DNA of 64,000 bases from Perkinsus olseni (GCA_013115135.1 JABANP010000053.1:62001-126000); one strand, 5' to 3'; shown: positions 37,340 through 49,869, numbered from the stretch's first letter. Notes: generated by a model not told the origin, from the sequence alone. Numbers and translations: made by a program.

Positions 37340-38480
37340 TAAATACAAGCCTTCTAGCGGCCGGGCTTCACCAGGTCCCAGGTGGGTCCTTCCGGATGAT
37401 GTCCGGGACATCTGTCTTCTACTGTGACACTCGCGGTGACGGCGTCACCATGACGGCTATTTCTCCCTGCCTTCTGTGCTCCCATGATGGGAGTCCTCGA
37501 AGATGATCGTATCTCCTTTGCAACTGACGCCATGATAGGAACGCCTCAGTTATTTCTCTGCTACTTGCACTCGTTTGCCTCTGCCGTGTTGTCACGGTGA
37601 CATGGTGAATGGAGCTGCTGTGGGCCTACGGTGACGAGGACCGTCCTCGTCACCTCTGTCCCTAGGGGATTGCGTCCTCCGAGGACGCGTCCTCCTTGGG
37701 ATAGATCCTTCGAGAACAGTTGTTGTCTCTCAGGTAGGGACAGCAACTGTCCGACAGTTGTTATAGTATATAGCGATGTATAGCCTTGTATATGTGCTCA
37801 TTCATGAGGAAATGAGCTACTGAGTATTGTTGCTTTAATGCTGCCTAATGCGTGATGATGATAATGGCGGAGAATGGTATTCTCCGTGTTGTCTCTATAG
37901 TTGCGCTGCTTTGCCACAGGCTACGCTGACTACACAGCTGCACGCATATTCAAGGCATCCTTGGCGGCTCCTTTCACTCTTGTGTTAGACTCAACTGGAG
38001 CACCTAACACAGTCCCTTGTATGGGGAGACTCGCGATCACTCAAATTCTTAGCCCAACTTTTTATACCCGTCTACCTTTGATGAATTGCATCCCCTAACA
38101 AATCGGAGATTTTTCGATACCTCTTTGCGTTATCGCCGATACCCGGCAACTAATCAGATTTCCTTGAGATTTGACAAGGTTACGCCAACCTCCACCACGT
38201 AACTCGGCCTAACCGGTTAGCCTTACCGCATGAGGATACCGAGATTCCGATCCGATCAGAAGAGTTCAATCTTTGGGTTTAACACGGTCGTTCACCAAGC
38301 TCGCCGTGCGCAGACTTCTCCTGGAGAAGTTTCCTATGCATGCATTTCCCAGCATGAAGTTTCCTTCGGTGACGGACAAGTTGGGACCACTTGAGCGGTG
38401 ATCTAGCACTCTGGCCCCTGGTCGATCATCGGACTGACTTCAACCTTTCATTCCTCCTTGACTCACTGCTTGGCTCTCCA
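37340..38480. other. Gene-free stretch
   Basis: Only short frames. Palindromes include TTGTCACGGTGACA near 37590 and TCCTCCGAGGACGCGTCCTCC near 37675. No gene or element boundary could be assigned. Confidence 0.35.
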
Positions 38481-38934
38481 TCTCTTGCTCGTCGAGATCT
38501 GAGACTTCGCCGTTCAGGACAACGCAAAACTTAGAGAGATTTTGAAGACCGTCTTTTCGGTCTAGATCTCTTTTACAGAGAACTAAGATGAAGTATGAAA
38601 GACGAGGGTGAATGAGGTATTCGCCGAAGCAGATTGGACATCCTTGATTAGTATCGACTGACTCTCGAGGAGCTGTGGCATCCTCTGATAGAATGGCATC
38701 CTCTGATAGAATGCCTCTCCGTAGGAGAGTCTCCTACGAGAGGAATAAAATTGCCATAAATTGGCGACTATTCACCACACGACGTAAGTGAAAAAATTGG
38801 CAATCGCAGGCGACGGAGATTCACTCACGGCCTACCATCGGCAAATAATATCGTACATCAAAACCAGTTCTCTTAGAGAGAGTTCTCTTATTAATAGAGA
38901 ACTTCTCTAATAGAGAAGTCATAGAGAATCTCTA
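38480..38934 (-). repeat. Downstream block of secreted-protein unit, copy D
   Basis: The conserved frame is present (RMPQLLESQSILIKDV, ending TAG) but contains an 18-bp in-frame direct duplication that repeats FYQRMP. The strip from 38864 to 38945 is a nest of overlapping inverted repeats of AGAGAACT/TTAATAGAGA type next to the end of the coding region. Confidence 0.6.
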
Positions 38935-39333
38935 TTAATATTTTAAACAGTAGATCTGAGTACCCGTGGCGTGCACCACATTCAACCTGCCTTGCGGATC
39001 CACCCGGATGGAGTGTAGGCTACTGCTTGTAAGGCCTCCGACGGCTGCTCGTGTGAATAATTCATCAGGGGCAATTCCGATCAGCTGAGGGGCCACCAAG
39101 GATCCATAATAGACAGCGTAGGGGTACTTGCCAAAGGTCGCCGCATCGGTATCAAGCTGGTGAATGTCTTCGAAGTGGAAAGTAATTTCCTTTCCCGTTA
39201 GTTCGATAGCGGCGAGATTGGTCGAATGACGCAGACCCGTGCATCTGGTGTAAATTCCAGGGGTAGGGTCAGCAGCTGATAGCCAAGGTAGGAGGAACCC
39301 TACCGTAGCCGTGATAGTGGAGATGAGTTGCAT
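38935..39333 (-). CDS. Small secreted protein, lineage-specific family (second intact copy)
   Basis: A single exon of 132 codons. Signal peptide MQLISTITATVGFLLPWLSA is nearly the same as in the copy at 30249-30650. The mature chains share roughly 40% of residues by eye: PG.Y..C.GL at the start, a central F....Y.Y...YGSLVA type block, GGLTS, and VD.QGRLN near the end with a final Y-C. The signal peptide is more conserved than the mature part, as expected if the secreted portion diversifies under selection. This is inference; a codon-based test would decide. Function unknown. Confidence 0.8.
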   Translation of the reverse strand: MQLISTITATVGFLLPWLSAADPTPGIYTRCTGLRHSTNLAAIELTGKEITFHFEDIHQLDTDAATFGKYPYAVYYGSLVAPQLIGIAPDELFTRAAVGGLTSSSLHSIRVDPQGRLNVVHATGTQIYCLKY

Positions 39334-39375
39334 TGAGTAAAGACACTGAAGACGAAAGGAGGACGAAGGTCCGGC

Positions 39376-40900
39376 ACATGACGGAGATCGACAGCAAAAG
39401 CGAGTCTGCTTGTTTGGATTGTGAAGGGCGTCATGTGTAGTACAGCACGTCTGCTCAGTGGAGCAGCTAGCAGTTCTGCGTACTCAGCGCCATTGTCTCC
39501 TGAAAAGAACAGAGGTTGGAATGGGAATATTAGCGCATGATTGAAGTTCGGCAGTACAATATGTTCGGACTGTAAGTTGGACCGTATGTTCATCGGCCTT
39601 GCTGGGTCGCTCTACTCTAAAGCTACTCGATCCGTATGTTGCCCTGTTCTCTGCTATGAGACCGAGTGGGTCAGGTACGTACGAGCTTGGTCCACTACGG
39701 GCGCTTGCCTCCTAATTAACTCGAGGGAGTATCGCTTCAACCCGATGAGTCCGGCGAGGCCCGTTTGTGCGGATTGGTATCCAAGTGCGCCACAGGATGT
39801 TATTGTTATCGACGCTTGGATTGTGAAAGAAGAACTATCAGACCTTTGCGGTATGTGCTGGTCTTCTGTCTACCTATCGATCGTGCGGCCTGGCTGCGCC
39901 TAATCGATGCGCCACCCGCCACGCACTCTATTCCTGGAGGACCCCACAACGTCCTGTTACTCAAGGGATCGAGTCACTTAATGTAAGTGCAATCCAGTTT
40001 ATTGCGTGATAAACCGCTAGGGCTGCTTCAGGTTCCGAGCTGTGTCTTTTGGAGCTAGACCTCCGGCGGTTTGCCCTGGAACTTGGACTGTCTATCAACT
40101 CGGATTACCTGACTGTCCGGGACTGCTCGTCTCTCTAGAGTAGCAGTGCTACAGTAGCAGTTGCTGAGTGGGCCACATGATAGCTCCTGGCACACTTGTA
40201 AGGAACGGCCGCGGGCAGAACGTGCCACTGGAAGTGGTACTTCAGGTCACCCGAACCAGGTGCGCGTTTGGAATATACTGCACTTCGCACAATACTCAAG
40301 GGATCTCTCTAAAACCGCTGGAAGGCTTCCTTGGCCCAGGATGGCGCGTGTGGGGCTCGAACTCCAGCGAATTTGTGTCAGCGCACTAATACCTACCCTT
40401 CGTCCGCCGCATCACCTGTACTACAGTTACTGTACTACAGTAACTGTAGTAACCAAAGATATGAGTTCGCACACTAGAAGCAGCACGACTGCTGCCTTCA
40501 ATTACAGTCTGTAACTTACAGGCAACGGCATCCCAAGCATTCCTTAACTGCCAGTTAACAGCTTGTCTAGTAGACAATGTCTCCCAATGGAATTCCACCA
40601 AGGAAAGAGCAATGGTCGCAATTCGCGGAGCTTTTCACGCGGGTTTCGAACCCGGACCTCAAGTATATTTGAAGACTGTTATCAAGCATTTCTTTGGCAC
40701 ACAAGGAGCGGGCATGGCTCGCGACTGTCTCTTCCGGCGCTAAGCCTTTCATGTCTCGTCGTGGAACTTGACCCGCCTAGCAACTCGGATCAGGTCACCT
40801 TCCAGGAATGTCCCTTTGTTATGGTTCCCCATGACTAGCGCGCTTCGATAGACATCCAGCTTTGTTGATCCCACAGTATAACTCTGACATGGAGGCCCTC
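39376..40900. mobile_element. Degenerate element, related to 27900-28690
   Basis: Aligns with the element fragment near 28 kb, but here the first part is longer and open (39541-39903, 120 codons, RYVRAWSTTGACLL and so on). Similarity resumes at 40680-40880. The intervening sequence holds a perfect 15-bp-arm inverted repeat (40420-40450). Interrupted frames indicate a dead copy. Confidence 0.5.
40420..40450. repeat. Perfect inverted repeat, 15-bp arms
   Basis: Arms ACTACAGTTACTGTA and its exact complement are separated by one base. It lies inside the degenerate element at 39376-40900 and might be an internal or terminal element end. Confidence 0.75.
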
Positions 40901-42650
40901 CGGCATGGCTCAGCGAATCGCGCTTGTGGCTGTACACGCGCCTTGAAAACGTGAGCCTCGTTCCGGGGTTCACTGGAGACCCACGCTGTGCAGGGGTGCC
41001 AACCAGGCCCCAATACTGGCTTAACCCTCGAGCCCTACCCTCCACAGGATTCGACGATGGTATGCACCCTATGTCATCGAGAGCGCAGCCCTCACCCATC
41101 CAAAACTCGCCATCTCAACTCGTCCCACTCTGTCGATCTAATCTGCGGTTACAGCTGGGGATTGTACGTCCAAGGTGCAGGCCGTAAAACTACCCTCGTT
41201 GGCAGGGTGTTGGCAAACTGAGCCAGCACGCTACCCAAAATACAGGAAAAGATACACACGTACAACAGCCGCGCCTCATCACTACATATAATGGACAGGC
41301 GAAGACAGATTAAAAACTATAGCAGTACAGATGTCGAGCCGAAGTACAGCTAGAACTACTAACTGAGAAGCGAACAGCCACGTGGGGGAGCGAGTCACGA
41401 ACCAGGGTATACACCACCTCAGTGATTGGCATTGTAGCGGAGCGCCAGGTCATTCTTTAGCGCCCGCATGCGCAGACTGTGAGAAAAGTGGGGCCTTCGG
41501 TAGCGTAACGGACGAGATAAATCGGAGGGAGGATGTCTGTGATCAACGGTAGAAGCATCGGAATCACGGTCATCGGACGAAGCGATGGATCTAGCCTTAG
41601 ATTTGGATCTAGACTTACCGATCCTAGTTGGTTCACTGATTCCAGACTCTTTATAATAGCAAAGTGACTACCAGTAGATGGTAGTAACAAAAATTTCTAG
41701 TATGGATTTCACAGAACTCAGCGCGACAAAATAAGCTTAAGATTCAATGGAGCGCAGATAGTACTCAGATCCGATACGCAATCGGATGCAGTCAGATAGA
41801 ATCAGAGAGCGCAAGCAACGGTAGCACGCGTTAGTCTGAATAGAGCCAGATATCCGAAACTGTGGGATATTGGTCGTAGCGACTGATGATAAACGGGCGC
41901 GCGCTAAACTAGATGCGCTTTCCGGTGGTTGTCACAAGACCCTGGTTCGAATCTCACGCCCGCCGATTCTCCACCTCTAATTTCATGAGGACCAAACCCA
42001 AAATAGGGGACTGATGTGCTAGATGGGATGATACCATCCGGTATCTCCGGGGGTGCGACCGTACGATACGCTGCCGCAGAGTCTCGGCGTCTGCCCCATC
42101 CGATGCAAGCTCAATAGTGAGCGGGGCGTGATGGCGTGGAAACATCCTTAGTCAATCGTACTACTCATTGTCACAGTGAAACACTGTGCGGGCTGGCTGC
42201 AGCTCTACGAGCCTGGCCGATTCATTCATCAATAACCCCTCTTCGCGAAGTACTGGGATATGCGATAACCTACTTTACCGAGCCGATAGTTGACATGATG
42301 AGAACTAGCATGCCTGAGGAGAGGTCTTTCCAGTGGGCCATCCATGACTCCTTTCATAGTAGTTTTCAAACTGATCCACTCGTGTCGGTGCGGAGCTCGC
42401 TGCGCTCGAGTAAGCGATATCACTATTACTCATTCCCACACCCTCTGCTGGGTCGGAGGCCTCATAAAGCGATGTTTGTGCCAGCGTTCTTGGGCCGTCT
42501 TTCATGGACACTGCTTCACCCGGCTCGGCTAGCAGCGACTCGTCTTCCGCAGTGCCAGAGCGGTCAGGAGAATTGCCAAGGTTATAGGGGAGAGGACTCA
42601 GTGGAGTTGAGAGATTCCATGAAAAGATTGTGCTAACGATGATGAAGTTT
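40901..42650. other. Gene-free stretch with tRNA-like and repeat fragments
   Basis: A sequence at 41905-41972 contains a perfect B-box (GTTCGAATC) and GC-rich ends, but the T-stem does not pair, so it is not a tRNA gene. The segment at 42330-42400 is a copy of the repeat near 18820. Remaining frames are short and unsupported. Confidence 0.35.
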
Positions 42651-42679
42651 AAGGGGCGTGAGGCTAGGTCGGATAATCT

Positions 42680-45430
42680 TTGATATCAACTTGCATCCTA
42701 CGGCAGCTCTCTGAAACCACTCAAAATAACACCTTCGACGGAAATTTCGCGATAGGCAATGAGAAAATCCCTGGAGAATTCGATGGAGCTTTTCGTGTGC
42801 AGTTGGTTAATCGGTCAATAGGACAGCTAATCACTGCAGGACAAGGCTTGGCTCAGTCGTCCGCAAGTATGAGTGTGTCGAGTCCATACTCGTTCCAGGC
42901 AGTAGTCGTTCAGGCCATTGTCGGCTCTGGCAAGCCGTCTTCACTCCCTGTTCGTGAGCTTCCAACAGCGGGCGGCCGCGGTGACTGCTATGGCGGAGGA
43001 GGGCCATGAGCTAGAAGTGTCAGATAGGGAGTTGGAAGGATATGCCATGGGCTTCAAGACTGCACTGGAACGAGCTCGACGGGAGGTAGCTGGCTTCGCT
43101 TCACAAGGATGATGACTGGGAGATATATTTCAGGTTGAAGATGCTCTCGAGGAGTCAGCGCTGTTGGACTGGCCGGAGATCGACACAGACTACGAGTCTC
43201 TTTGCCGGGCCTTGGCCTGTGTGGACATAGTTGGAATTTGCTTTGTACTGAGGGAGGCTGTGTCGCGGTTTGAGCCCTACCACTTGATTGGAACTTTCTC
43301 TTGCACGAAGCTGAGCTGTCAGACTTGAAAATTTTATTTGATCACCAGTGGATTCTGTAAGACATGATGTAGGTTTACGAGTCCGCGACTCGATCGTTCG
43401 GCACAGCATCACGGCTGTTGAACTGGTATGTAGCTCATCATGATATGGACCAAGAAATCACTGAGGTACTATCGAACCAGGGGACTGCGTGCGGGTGTAC
43501 GCACGTGAGCGCATACTCCTATTGTTGTTGACGAACTCGAGAGGCTGATCAAAACCCGGCTCTCATCGTAGCGAGGGATGACGTCCTTTCTCATGAGAAA
43601 GTCGAATCAGTTGAATAATGGGAAGTGGCTAGGTGTGACCCAGAGAGCATGGCGATTTGCCAGGGAAATATTGTAACGGGGCCGTCTACTGTGGTTGAAC
43701 GGTTCACCTTAAAGTCGGACTTCTACGTAGCCTGGTTGCCGCAGATATCGTCCCGAGCCCACGACCTGCTCACGCATGTAGACGGGGAGTCGGATGGCGA
43801 GGAGGAGTTTTGGGAGTGTGTGCAATTCCTAGCCTGCATGGATATGTCTAAGCACGTGGCGCTACTGTTGACGCAGTGGCTGCAAGAGAAGAGCGAGGAT
43901 CATGAAGTGGATCAGGGGTAGTGGGGAGGGGCGTCGGGGACACTTGTTATCGACGGCGTTTCTTTCGGAGAACTGAGGAAATTCGCACACGGTTCATCGA
44001 GTCTACCTGGCGCCTGGCGATACTCCACGTGACGCTGGTCGAGGAGTGGTGGAGTGCGATGAGAGCTGCGGGCATTGCAGTACCAGTATTCCTTATGCCT
44101 GTTGTATCCGTCGGGTTGTCTGTTGTCATATGTTGGTCGTGTGACATACCCTCGCTTGTGACTATTCATGACAGCTTACTATGCTCCTGCTCTTCATTAG
44201 TTAGCCTTCCAGCGATCGTACCTGACAACTTGTTGTTATTGAGATACTGCTCTGAGCCTCGGATCGTACCGCATCATCAGGTTGTTCGAGGATGTGAGGC
44301 TTTTGGCTACTTTCTATGCGGACATACCATCGATGAATGACATCACTACGCACAGCAGAACAGTGGCGGAGTTCGAGAAGAGGATGGACAACCGAATGTA
44401 CCTACGCAAGCCTAGGCGACTGGACGTCCATGGCTGTCATGTGGTCAGGAATCTGGCGTACTCTGGCTGGAGCAAGGTCTGTGCTACGGGTAAGCAGCAC
44501 AAGGAGACAGCGTTTATCTGGCAACTGAATGCCGGCAGTGAGGAGGTGAGTTCACCGCTCGCCCTTTGTGATATCATCGTCACGAGCAATAGTGGAATTA
44601 CGTTGCGAGAGGGGCCGTGCGTGAATCATAGCAAACCAGAGACTTTGAGTTTGAGCGAGTCGTTATTATGGGTTTGCGGTAGTCGTTATTGCGTTATTGC
44701 AGTCGTCTCGTCTTAGGGCATGGAATCCCTTATTAAGAGGATGTGCGAGCTCACCTCGCCTGAGACCGGCCCAGTAGAATCGGAGACTGCATGGTAGTGG
44801 GGCTGCTCCCCAGCTTCGCAGATGCAGAGTGGTCACTGAGCTTCTTACAGGTATTTGAAAGTGATTCTTGAGTACTTCTGGTTCTACCCCGAACCTCAAT
44901 GTTACGGGTGGTGCTGTGAGCTCCATTGTAGAATCGGCTGCAAAGTTGCTCTCAACTGAGAAGGATGCTTCGGTGGGTGGTCCTCCTCCCTACCTCGTGA
45001 CACCTATTTGCCCCTCCTAGGTTACTCCAATGGACGTGGTTGTGCATGCGTGCCTGACTGGGAACGTCAATGAGCTGCTCACCACTTTGTCGGCTGATGG
45101 CAAGGAGTAATACTGGATCGTTGTTGGCTCTTAGTGCCTCCTCTACCACCATAGTATGGTGGTCGAGGAGACCATGCCACGGTATGGATACTATGGTGAC
45201 CATACTACTATGTATTGAGCATGCATGCACATTTACTATGACTACCGTATAGATGTAGAAAAGTGTGTTGAAGAACGGAGTGGTTTCTCTCGGATCCATC
45301 ATCGATTCTCTCGCAGGTTCGGCGGGTCGATGACTGTCTGTCACATAGTGGATTTGCTTTATTACACGGGAAGTCTGTCAGAGGCCCTTCCAGCGGAGAG
45401 GGATGTGGAGCAATACAGGGACGGGTAGTA
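42680..45430 (+). CDS. Probable helical-repeat protein exons (HPR/FASTK-like)
   Basis: A series of plus-strand exons with helical character and good donor sites: about 42905-43110 (SDRELEGYAMGFKTALERAR), 43700-43918 (SDFYVAWLPQISSRAHDLL; FWECVQFLACMDMSKHVALL), and 44283-44490 (LFEDVRLLATFYADIPSM, then VVRNLAYSGWSKV) ending at GTAAGC. The style matches the repeat genes to the right, but I could not join all exons in phase. No catalytic domain was seen. It may be the 5' part of a larger gene or a separate paralogue. Confidence 0.4.
45138..45170. repeat. Near-perfect inverted repeat, 16-bp arms
   Basis: Arms CTCCTCTACCACCATA and TATGGTGGTCGAGGAG pair at 15 of 16 positions around one base. It lies between coding exons, probably intronic or intergenic. 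Confidence 0.65.
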
Positions 45431-45504
45431 CGGAGGTCTAAGTCGCCCATTCCCTCGCCCGGCCGAGCGTCCCAGTGTATCCCCTGTTGAATAAACTAAC
45501 CCTG

Positions 45505-45565
45505 AATCGCTTCTGAAATTGATTTTTTTCACGGAAAATGCGGTTCCAGAATCGATTCTGAGTTT
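45505..45565. repeat. Palindromic dispersed repeat (AGAATCGATTCT core), copy 2
   Basis: Carries GAATCGCTTCT and AGAATCGATTCT around a T-rich centre, matching the unit at 6375-6465 in order, spacing and flanking bases (GGTTCCAGAATCGATTCTGA). It sits about 70 bp upstream of the start codon at 45634. Confidence 0.65.
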
Positions 45566-45633
45566 GAGAATCTGTTTATTGAAAGACATTTATATGTAGT
45601 CCCCATCCGCGACAAGTGCTATGAGCCGTAACA

Positions 45634-48600
45634 ATGGTCATCGTTGGTAGGCGTCTCAGTGACTACATCGATCTCCTCACGTCCCGGGCCCTGCCCAAGG
45701 CGCTGGGATATCGGCTCGCGGAGGACTACGCTGCAGCGTCGCATGAGGAGAACCTTCGCCGTCGGAAACTGTCCAAGATACTCCTCGAAACAGCAGGTAG
45801 AAAATCTTCGCTGTGCGTCACGGGGGAATTGAGGTGGTCAGTAGATCCAGTCATCGTCTGCTGCATCCGGCGCTAGCGTGTTCATTCTTCAGAGGAGATA
45901 AGTCCGACTGATAATGACTTGATGGCGGTTATCAAGCGCAGCTTGGATCATCGCTTGCCCGATGTAGCCCTGAGGATATGCTTTGCCCGCTACGAGGCTC
46001 TCAGCGATACAGATGTGCTCTCGGCGATTCGGTGGCTTGAGAGATCACAGGACATCAGTACTTCTCGGAAGCCCCTTATTTCGGACTACCTTGACGCTCT
46101 CTCGATGAAAGAGGGTGGGGTAGGGCACTTGGTTGATATCTTCAAGGCAGCCAACCGTCTTAATGGTGGAGAGGCCTTGGGACGGGGCAGACTGGGTTTC
46201 TACTCACGGCTGGCAGCCGCGACCGAGCGTCCACAGGGCGAGACTATCGCTAAGCTCATCGTTAGTGACGACTGCCCACCGGAGGCGTTACCGGTATTGC
46301 TGAGTGAATTGAGGAGGGCTAAGAGCTGCGGAGTGCAGGGTGAGGAGGCTATGGGGGTGTTGGACAGATTGCAGGACTGTGACTTGAACGACGACGAGGC
46401 CGACTTGGTGGAGTCTTTGTTGGTGGAGGTAGGGAAGGGGTCGCTCATCGCCGCATTTGAAATCGTGTGGAGGGGTAGTTCTCGCAATATGCCTTGTGAA
46501 GGATGGGGGGTTGAGATGGGTTTTCATCGTTGTCCTCCTTCTCTCAGTCATTCCTTAATTCTTCTGCAGCTGGATCTCCGCAGCCATCTTCCGTGCTCGG
46601 TGAGCAGCAGCAGCAGCAGAATGGCGGGCAATGGGTATTCGTCTAGACGTTCGTCGGTGATGACAGCGCCACTGTTGCAACCGTTTCAATATGCTACGTA
46701 TAACAAGATGACAAAATGTGGTGTTGTTATGGTACTCAATTAGCTCCCGTCTCGCTGCTGTGAAATGGCGGCCGACAGGAGGAGGAGGCTGCTCACACTA
46801 TATCGGTCGGTCGCCTTGTGGAAAACAGAAGGCTCTCACCTTGTCCGTATTCGAGCTGTGAGCATGAATACTCCCGCTCTTACAAAATGTACAACGCCAT
46901 TGCACGCGTACTGCCCGCGAGCCTCGTCTTAAGGCAGTGCGCTGGTTGTGGTGGTGCTGTGGACTTCGAGCTGAGGGCTTGGCAGTGGTCTAGCCGACGC
47001 TTGCGATGCCTCCCTCCACTCCGAGCCTCTCGAGGTGCTGTCGGCTGTAGCGTTTATAATTAGTGCATAGTATGGCCCATGCTGTCCGATCGCTCGCCAG
47101 GCAGGAGGCCACAGTGAGAGTGATGCCGCCTCTGCTGCGGTATACCACTCCATTCCGAGCTTCCGACCCTTCACACTGTCACATCACCGACATCCAGGCC
47201 TTGGTCGGTGCGGTGCACACGGACTACTACGGCAACTCTCGCGAACGGATGTTCTCTCGAGCGCCGGAACTGATGCATTTTATGGCGGCGATGCGGCCTG
47301 GGGAGCTGGGGTTGGTCTCGCATCACTTCGCGAAGATGGGGTACCAGGGAGAAAGGCTTCTGGTGAGGTTTCCTCGAGTGCGAAAACGTCATTGTGTGGT
47401 TCCTGTGCAGGGCGGAGGTATCCCGGGCGGTGATGGAGTATGGCATGGTTGACCCTGTAGCGTGGGATGTTGCTTGCATAGTTAATGCCTTCGCCGACCA
47501 TCGACTACTACGATGAAAAGGTGATGGCTCTTCTACTAAGATACTCCGCCACGTTTTCGCGTATCTTGCTTGGGAATTTGAGAGAGTATCGGACGGTTCG
47601 GTGGTCGTCATAAATTTATCTCTCGCCTCGCCGACGTGTCCAGGGCAGCAGCATATTACAGGGTGCTGACTTTTTCATGACGGGTGGGCCCTTCTTAAGT
47701 CGGCGCCCTGTAGGTTATTCAGCATTGCTTGGTGATAGTGCTTGTCCTTCAGTGCATTCTATTCCTAGCGGACCAGCTCCGCACAGTGGTTGGCACCATA
47801 GACCACATCACGATATCTGTGCTATTGCACGGCCTAGGGAGGCTCAATGAGCCCAGAAAGGGTGAGTTTCTGGGTTGTGGTGATGGTGACCTTGCGGCCT
47901 TATAGTTCACCCTCGCTACTGCGTCACTTCGAGTATCGGAATATTATCGAGAAGTCCCTTTATCAGAGTATCGCTATCGTTTGTCTTACTTTGAGCTTCC
48001 AGCGGGTCCTGAAAATGCTATGCCATCAGCAATGCTTGGAGAGCTGCCGTATGAGACTGTCATTTCTCGTGGAACTAGTCGGCCAACATCGTTTCGGAGT
48101 CTGTCTGTTCATTCCTCTGGGGCGCAACGGGCTTCGAAGTGGACGTTGTTCTGGAAGATGAAGGTTTCTGAGTCAGCGAGAACAGCGTGCATGAATGCCT
48201 CTTGGTTGAATCACTCACTATTCAGTTGGAGAGCATAGGGGCCGATCGTCGCATCGGATTCCCAAGGAGGCCCTCGATTCCTTCCTGGATACCTGTGGGG
48301 ACTGGATCATGGCTAATCGTGGCAACCTGAAGGTCTGCGCGATGGGACAGTCCATGCAGGGCTTTGCCAAGTTGAAATACTATCGGGACGATCTGTTCAC
48401 GGTGAGTTCGGGCGGTGCGGCATGAGCTTGTCGAGCTGGTCTTCTCTACTCATGCGCATCGGCATGGTCGTGGCGTTTCCCCTGCGTGGAATATGGTCGC
48501 GCCTGTGAGCTTGATAGCGTTGTTTGCAGGCACTCGCGGAGAAGGTCCGCGAAATGGCGAGGGAGTTCAACCTGGCGCAGCTGTCCATGGTCATCAATGC

Positions 48601-49869
48601 CATGGCGAGAAGTCTGACTCACGATTGGGAGGCGGTAGAGGCTCCGCTACTCGCGCAGGCAGGAACGGCTAGTCTCAGGAGGAGGCGGTTTGCCTTCGAC
48701 TGGAGACAATCCTAGCTGAGATGGACGACTCACAACTACCCGAAGCGTCTAACTTCATCGCTGGCATCCTCACGGCGTTTTTGAAGCTGGAAGCGGACTG
48801 TAATTTCGTGGCGCGCGAAATAACGCGACAGGTAGCGTCATGGTTGACAGGTCATCCGACTTTGGAAGAAACCATATTACGGCATCTACCTCGATTCATG
48901 CCCCTGCTGAGCATGACCGATATCGTCCTTACGGTTCCCTCTCTGGCGCGGCTGGTCCAAGTAGTTCCACAGAGGGAATTCCTGGAGGCTATCTTCAACG
49001 GAAAATGTCGGCAGTACATTACAGCCTACGAGAAGGAGGGGTTGGGAGGGATTATGCTCACAGCGTAGGCGAGGACTCACCACGGGCAACGTGCTCCGTT
49101 CGATCCCTTATGGTCTACTGTAGCGGCGAGGCCTCGTGGAAAGCTCAAGTCCCCGAGTCATCTCGTGTCATCAGATGCGCATATCCAACCATGTTTTGTG
49201 ATCAGACAGCGTCTGGGTTTTACTTATGACATCTGCTGGTGGGAGGAAGCAGTTGAGCAGGCGATTACTACGATCAACAGGGGCCGATGGAAAGGTCTCA
49301 CAGCGGCATCCGTCATCTATGCTGTCGCCAGGTCGGGGTGCTACTGGCCTTGTTGTATTACGTCGTTACAAGTCAGAGTATGCCTTCTTCAGGCTGGGAG
49401 TGATATCGGAGAACTCCAACGTTTCAACCGAGATTCTCACGCAATTCAAAAATATGAGAAAAAGACTTTTCGAGAGCGTCAGTCCAGTGCTACCGGACCA
49501 GGTCACTGATTGGTAGGCAGCGCGGCAGCTAGTTGACGTTTTGCTGATGGCGATTGTCCTCCCCAGGCATCCTAGGGCGGTCACAACGCTACTGACGGCC
49601 TGCGTCGAAGACAGACTACTGCGACAAAGAACTCGCCCGGGCTCTGTTCGACCGGGCCTTCGCGACACTGCATCAGTACAACGCAAAAGATATATCGCAG
49701 CTGATCTCAGCGATGGGAGTATTCGAAGTGGCACATGGGCATCTTATTCGGAGCTAGTAGAACAGCGGTTCGAGACGAAGGCCTTGGTGATGGACCCAGG
49801 CCTGACGGCTGTGTTCCAGACCGCTTATTCGAGACTAGGAAGAGAGTGGCTGTTTCTGCATCGGAGATA
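45634..49869 (+). CDS. HPR/FASTK-like helical-repeat protein
   Basis: The start MVIVGRRLSDYIDLLTSR opens a helical N-terminal region, continued by a long exon at about 45900-46480. Repeats with alternating Leu/Ala helices follow: 47265-47350 (PGELGLVSHHFAKMGY), 47780-47860 (ITISVLLHGLGRLNEPRK), 48255-48401 (KVCAMGQSMQGFAKLKYY), 48530-48660 (FNLAQLSMVINAMARSL), 48720-49065, 49235-49330 and 49640-49870. This pattern is that of heptatricopeptide or FASTK-type repeats, which bind RNA in mitochondria of apicomplexans and relatives. No RAP domain was found at the end. Around 47505 the frame changes without a plausible intron, so either an exon border is missed or the copy carries a frameshift. The gene at 50660-53100 shares motifs in the same order and is probably a tandem paralogue. 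Confidence 0.6.

Noticed and set aside
41905..41972. Candidate tRNA with a perfect B-box
   Set aside because: T-stem does not pair and the acceptor stem is incomplete; not a functional tRNA.
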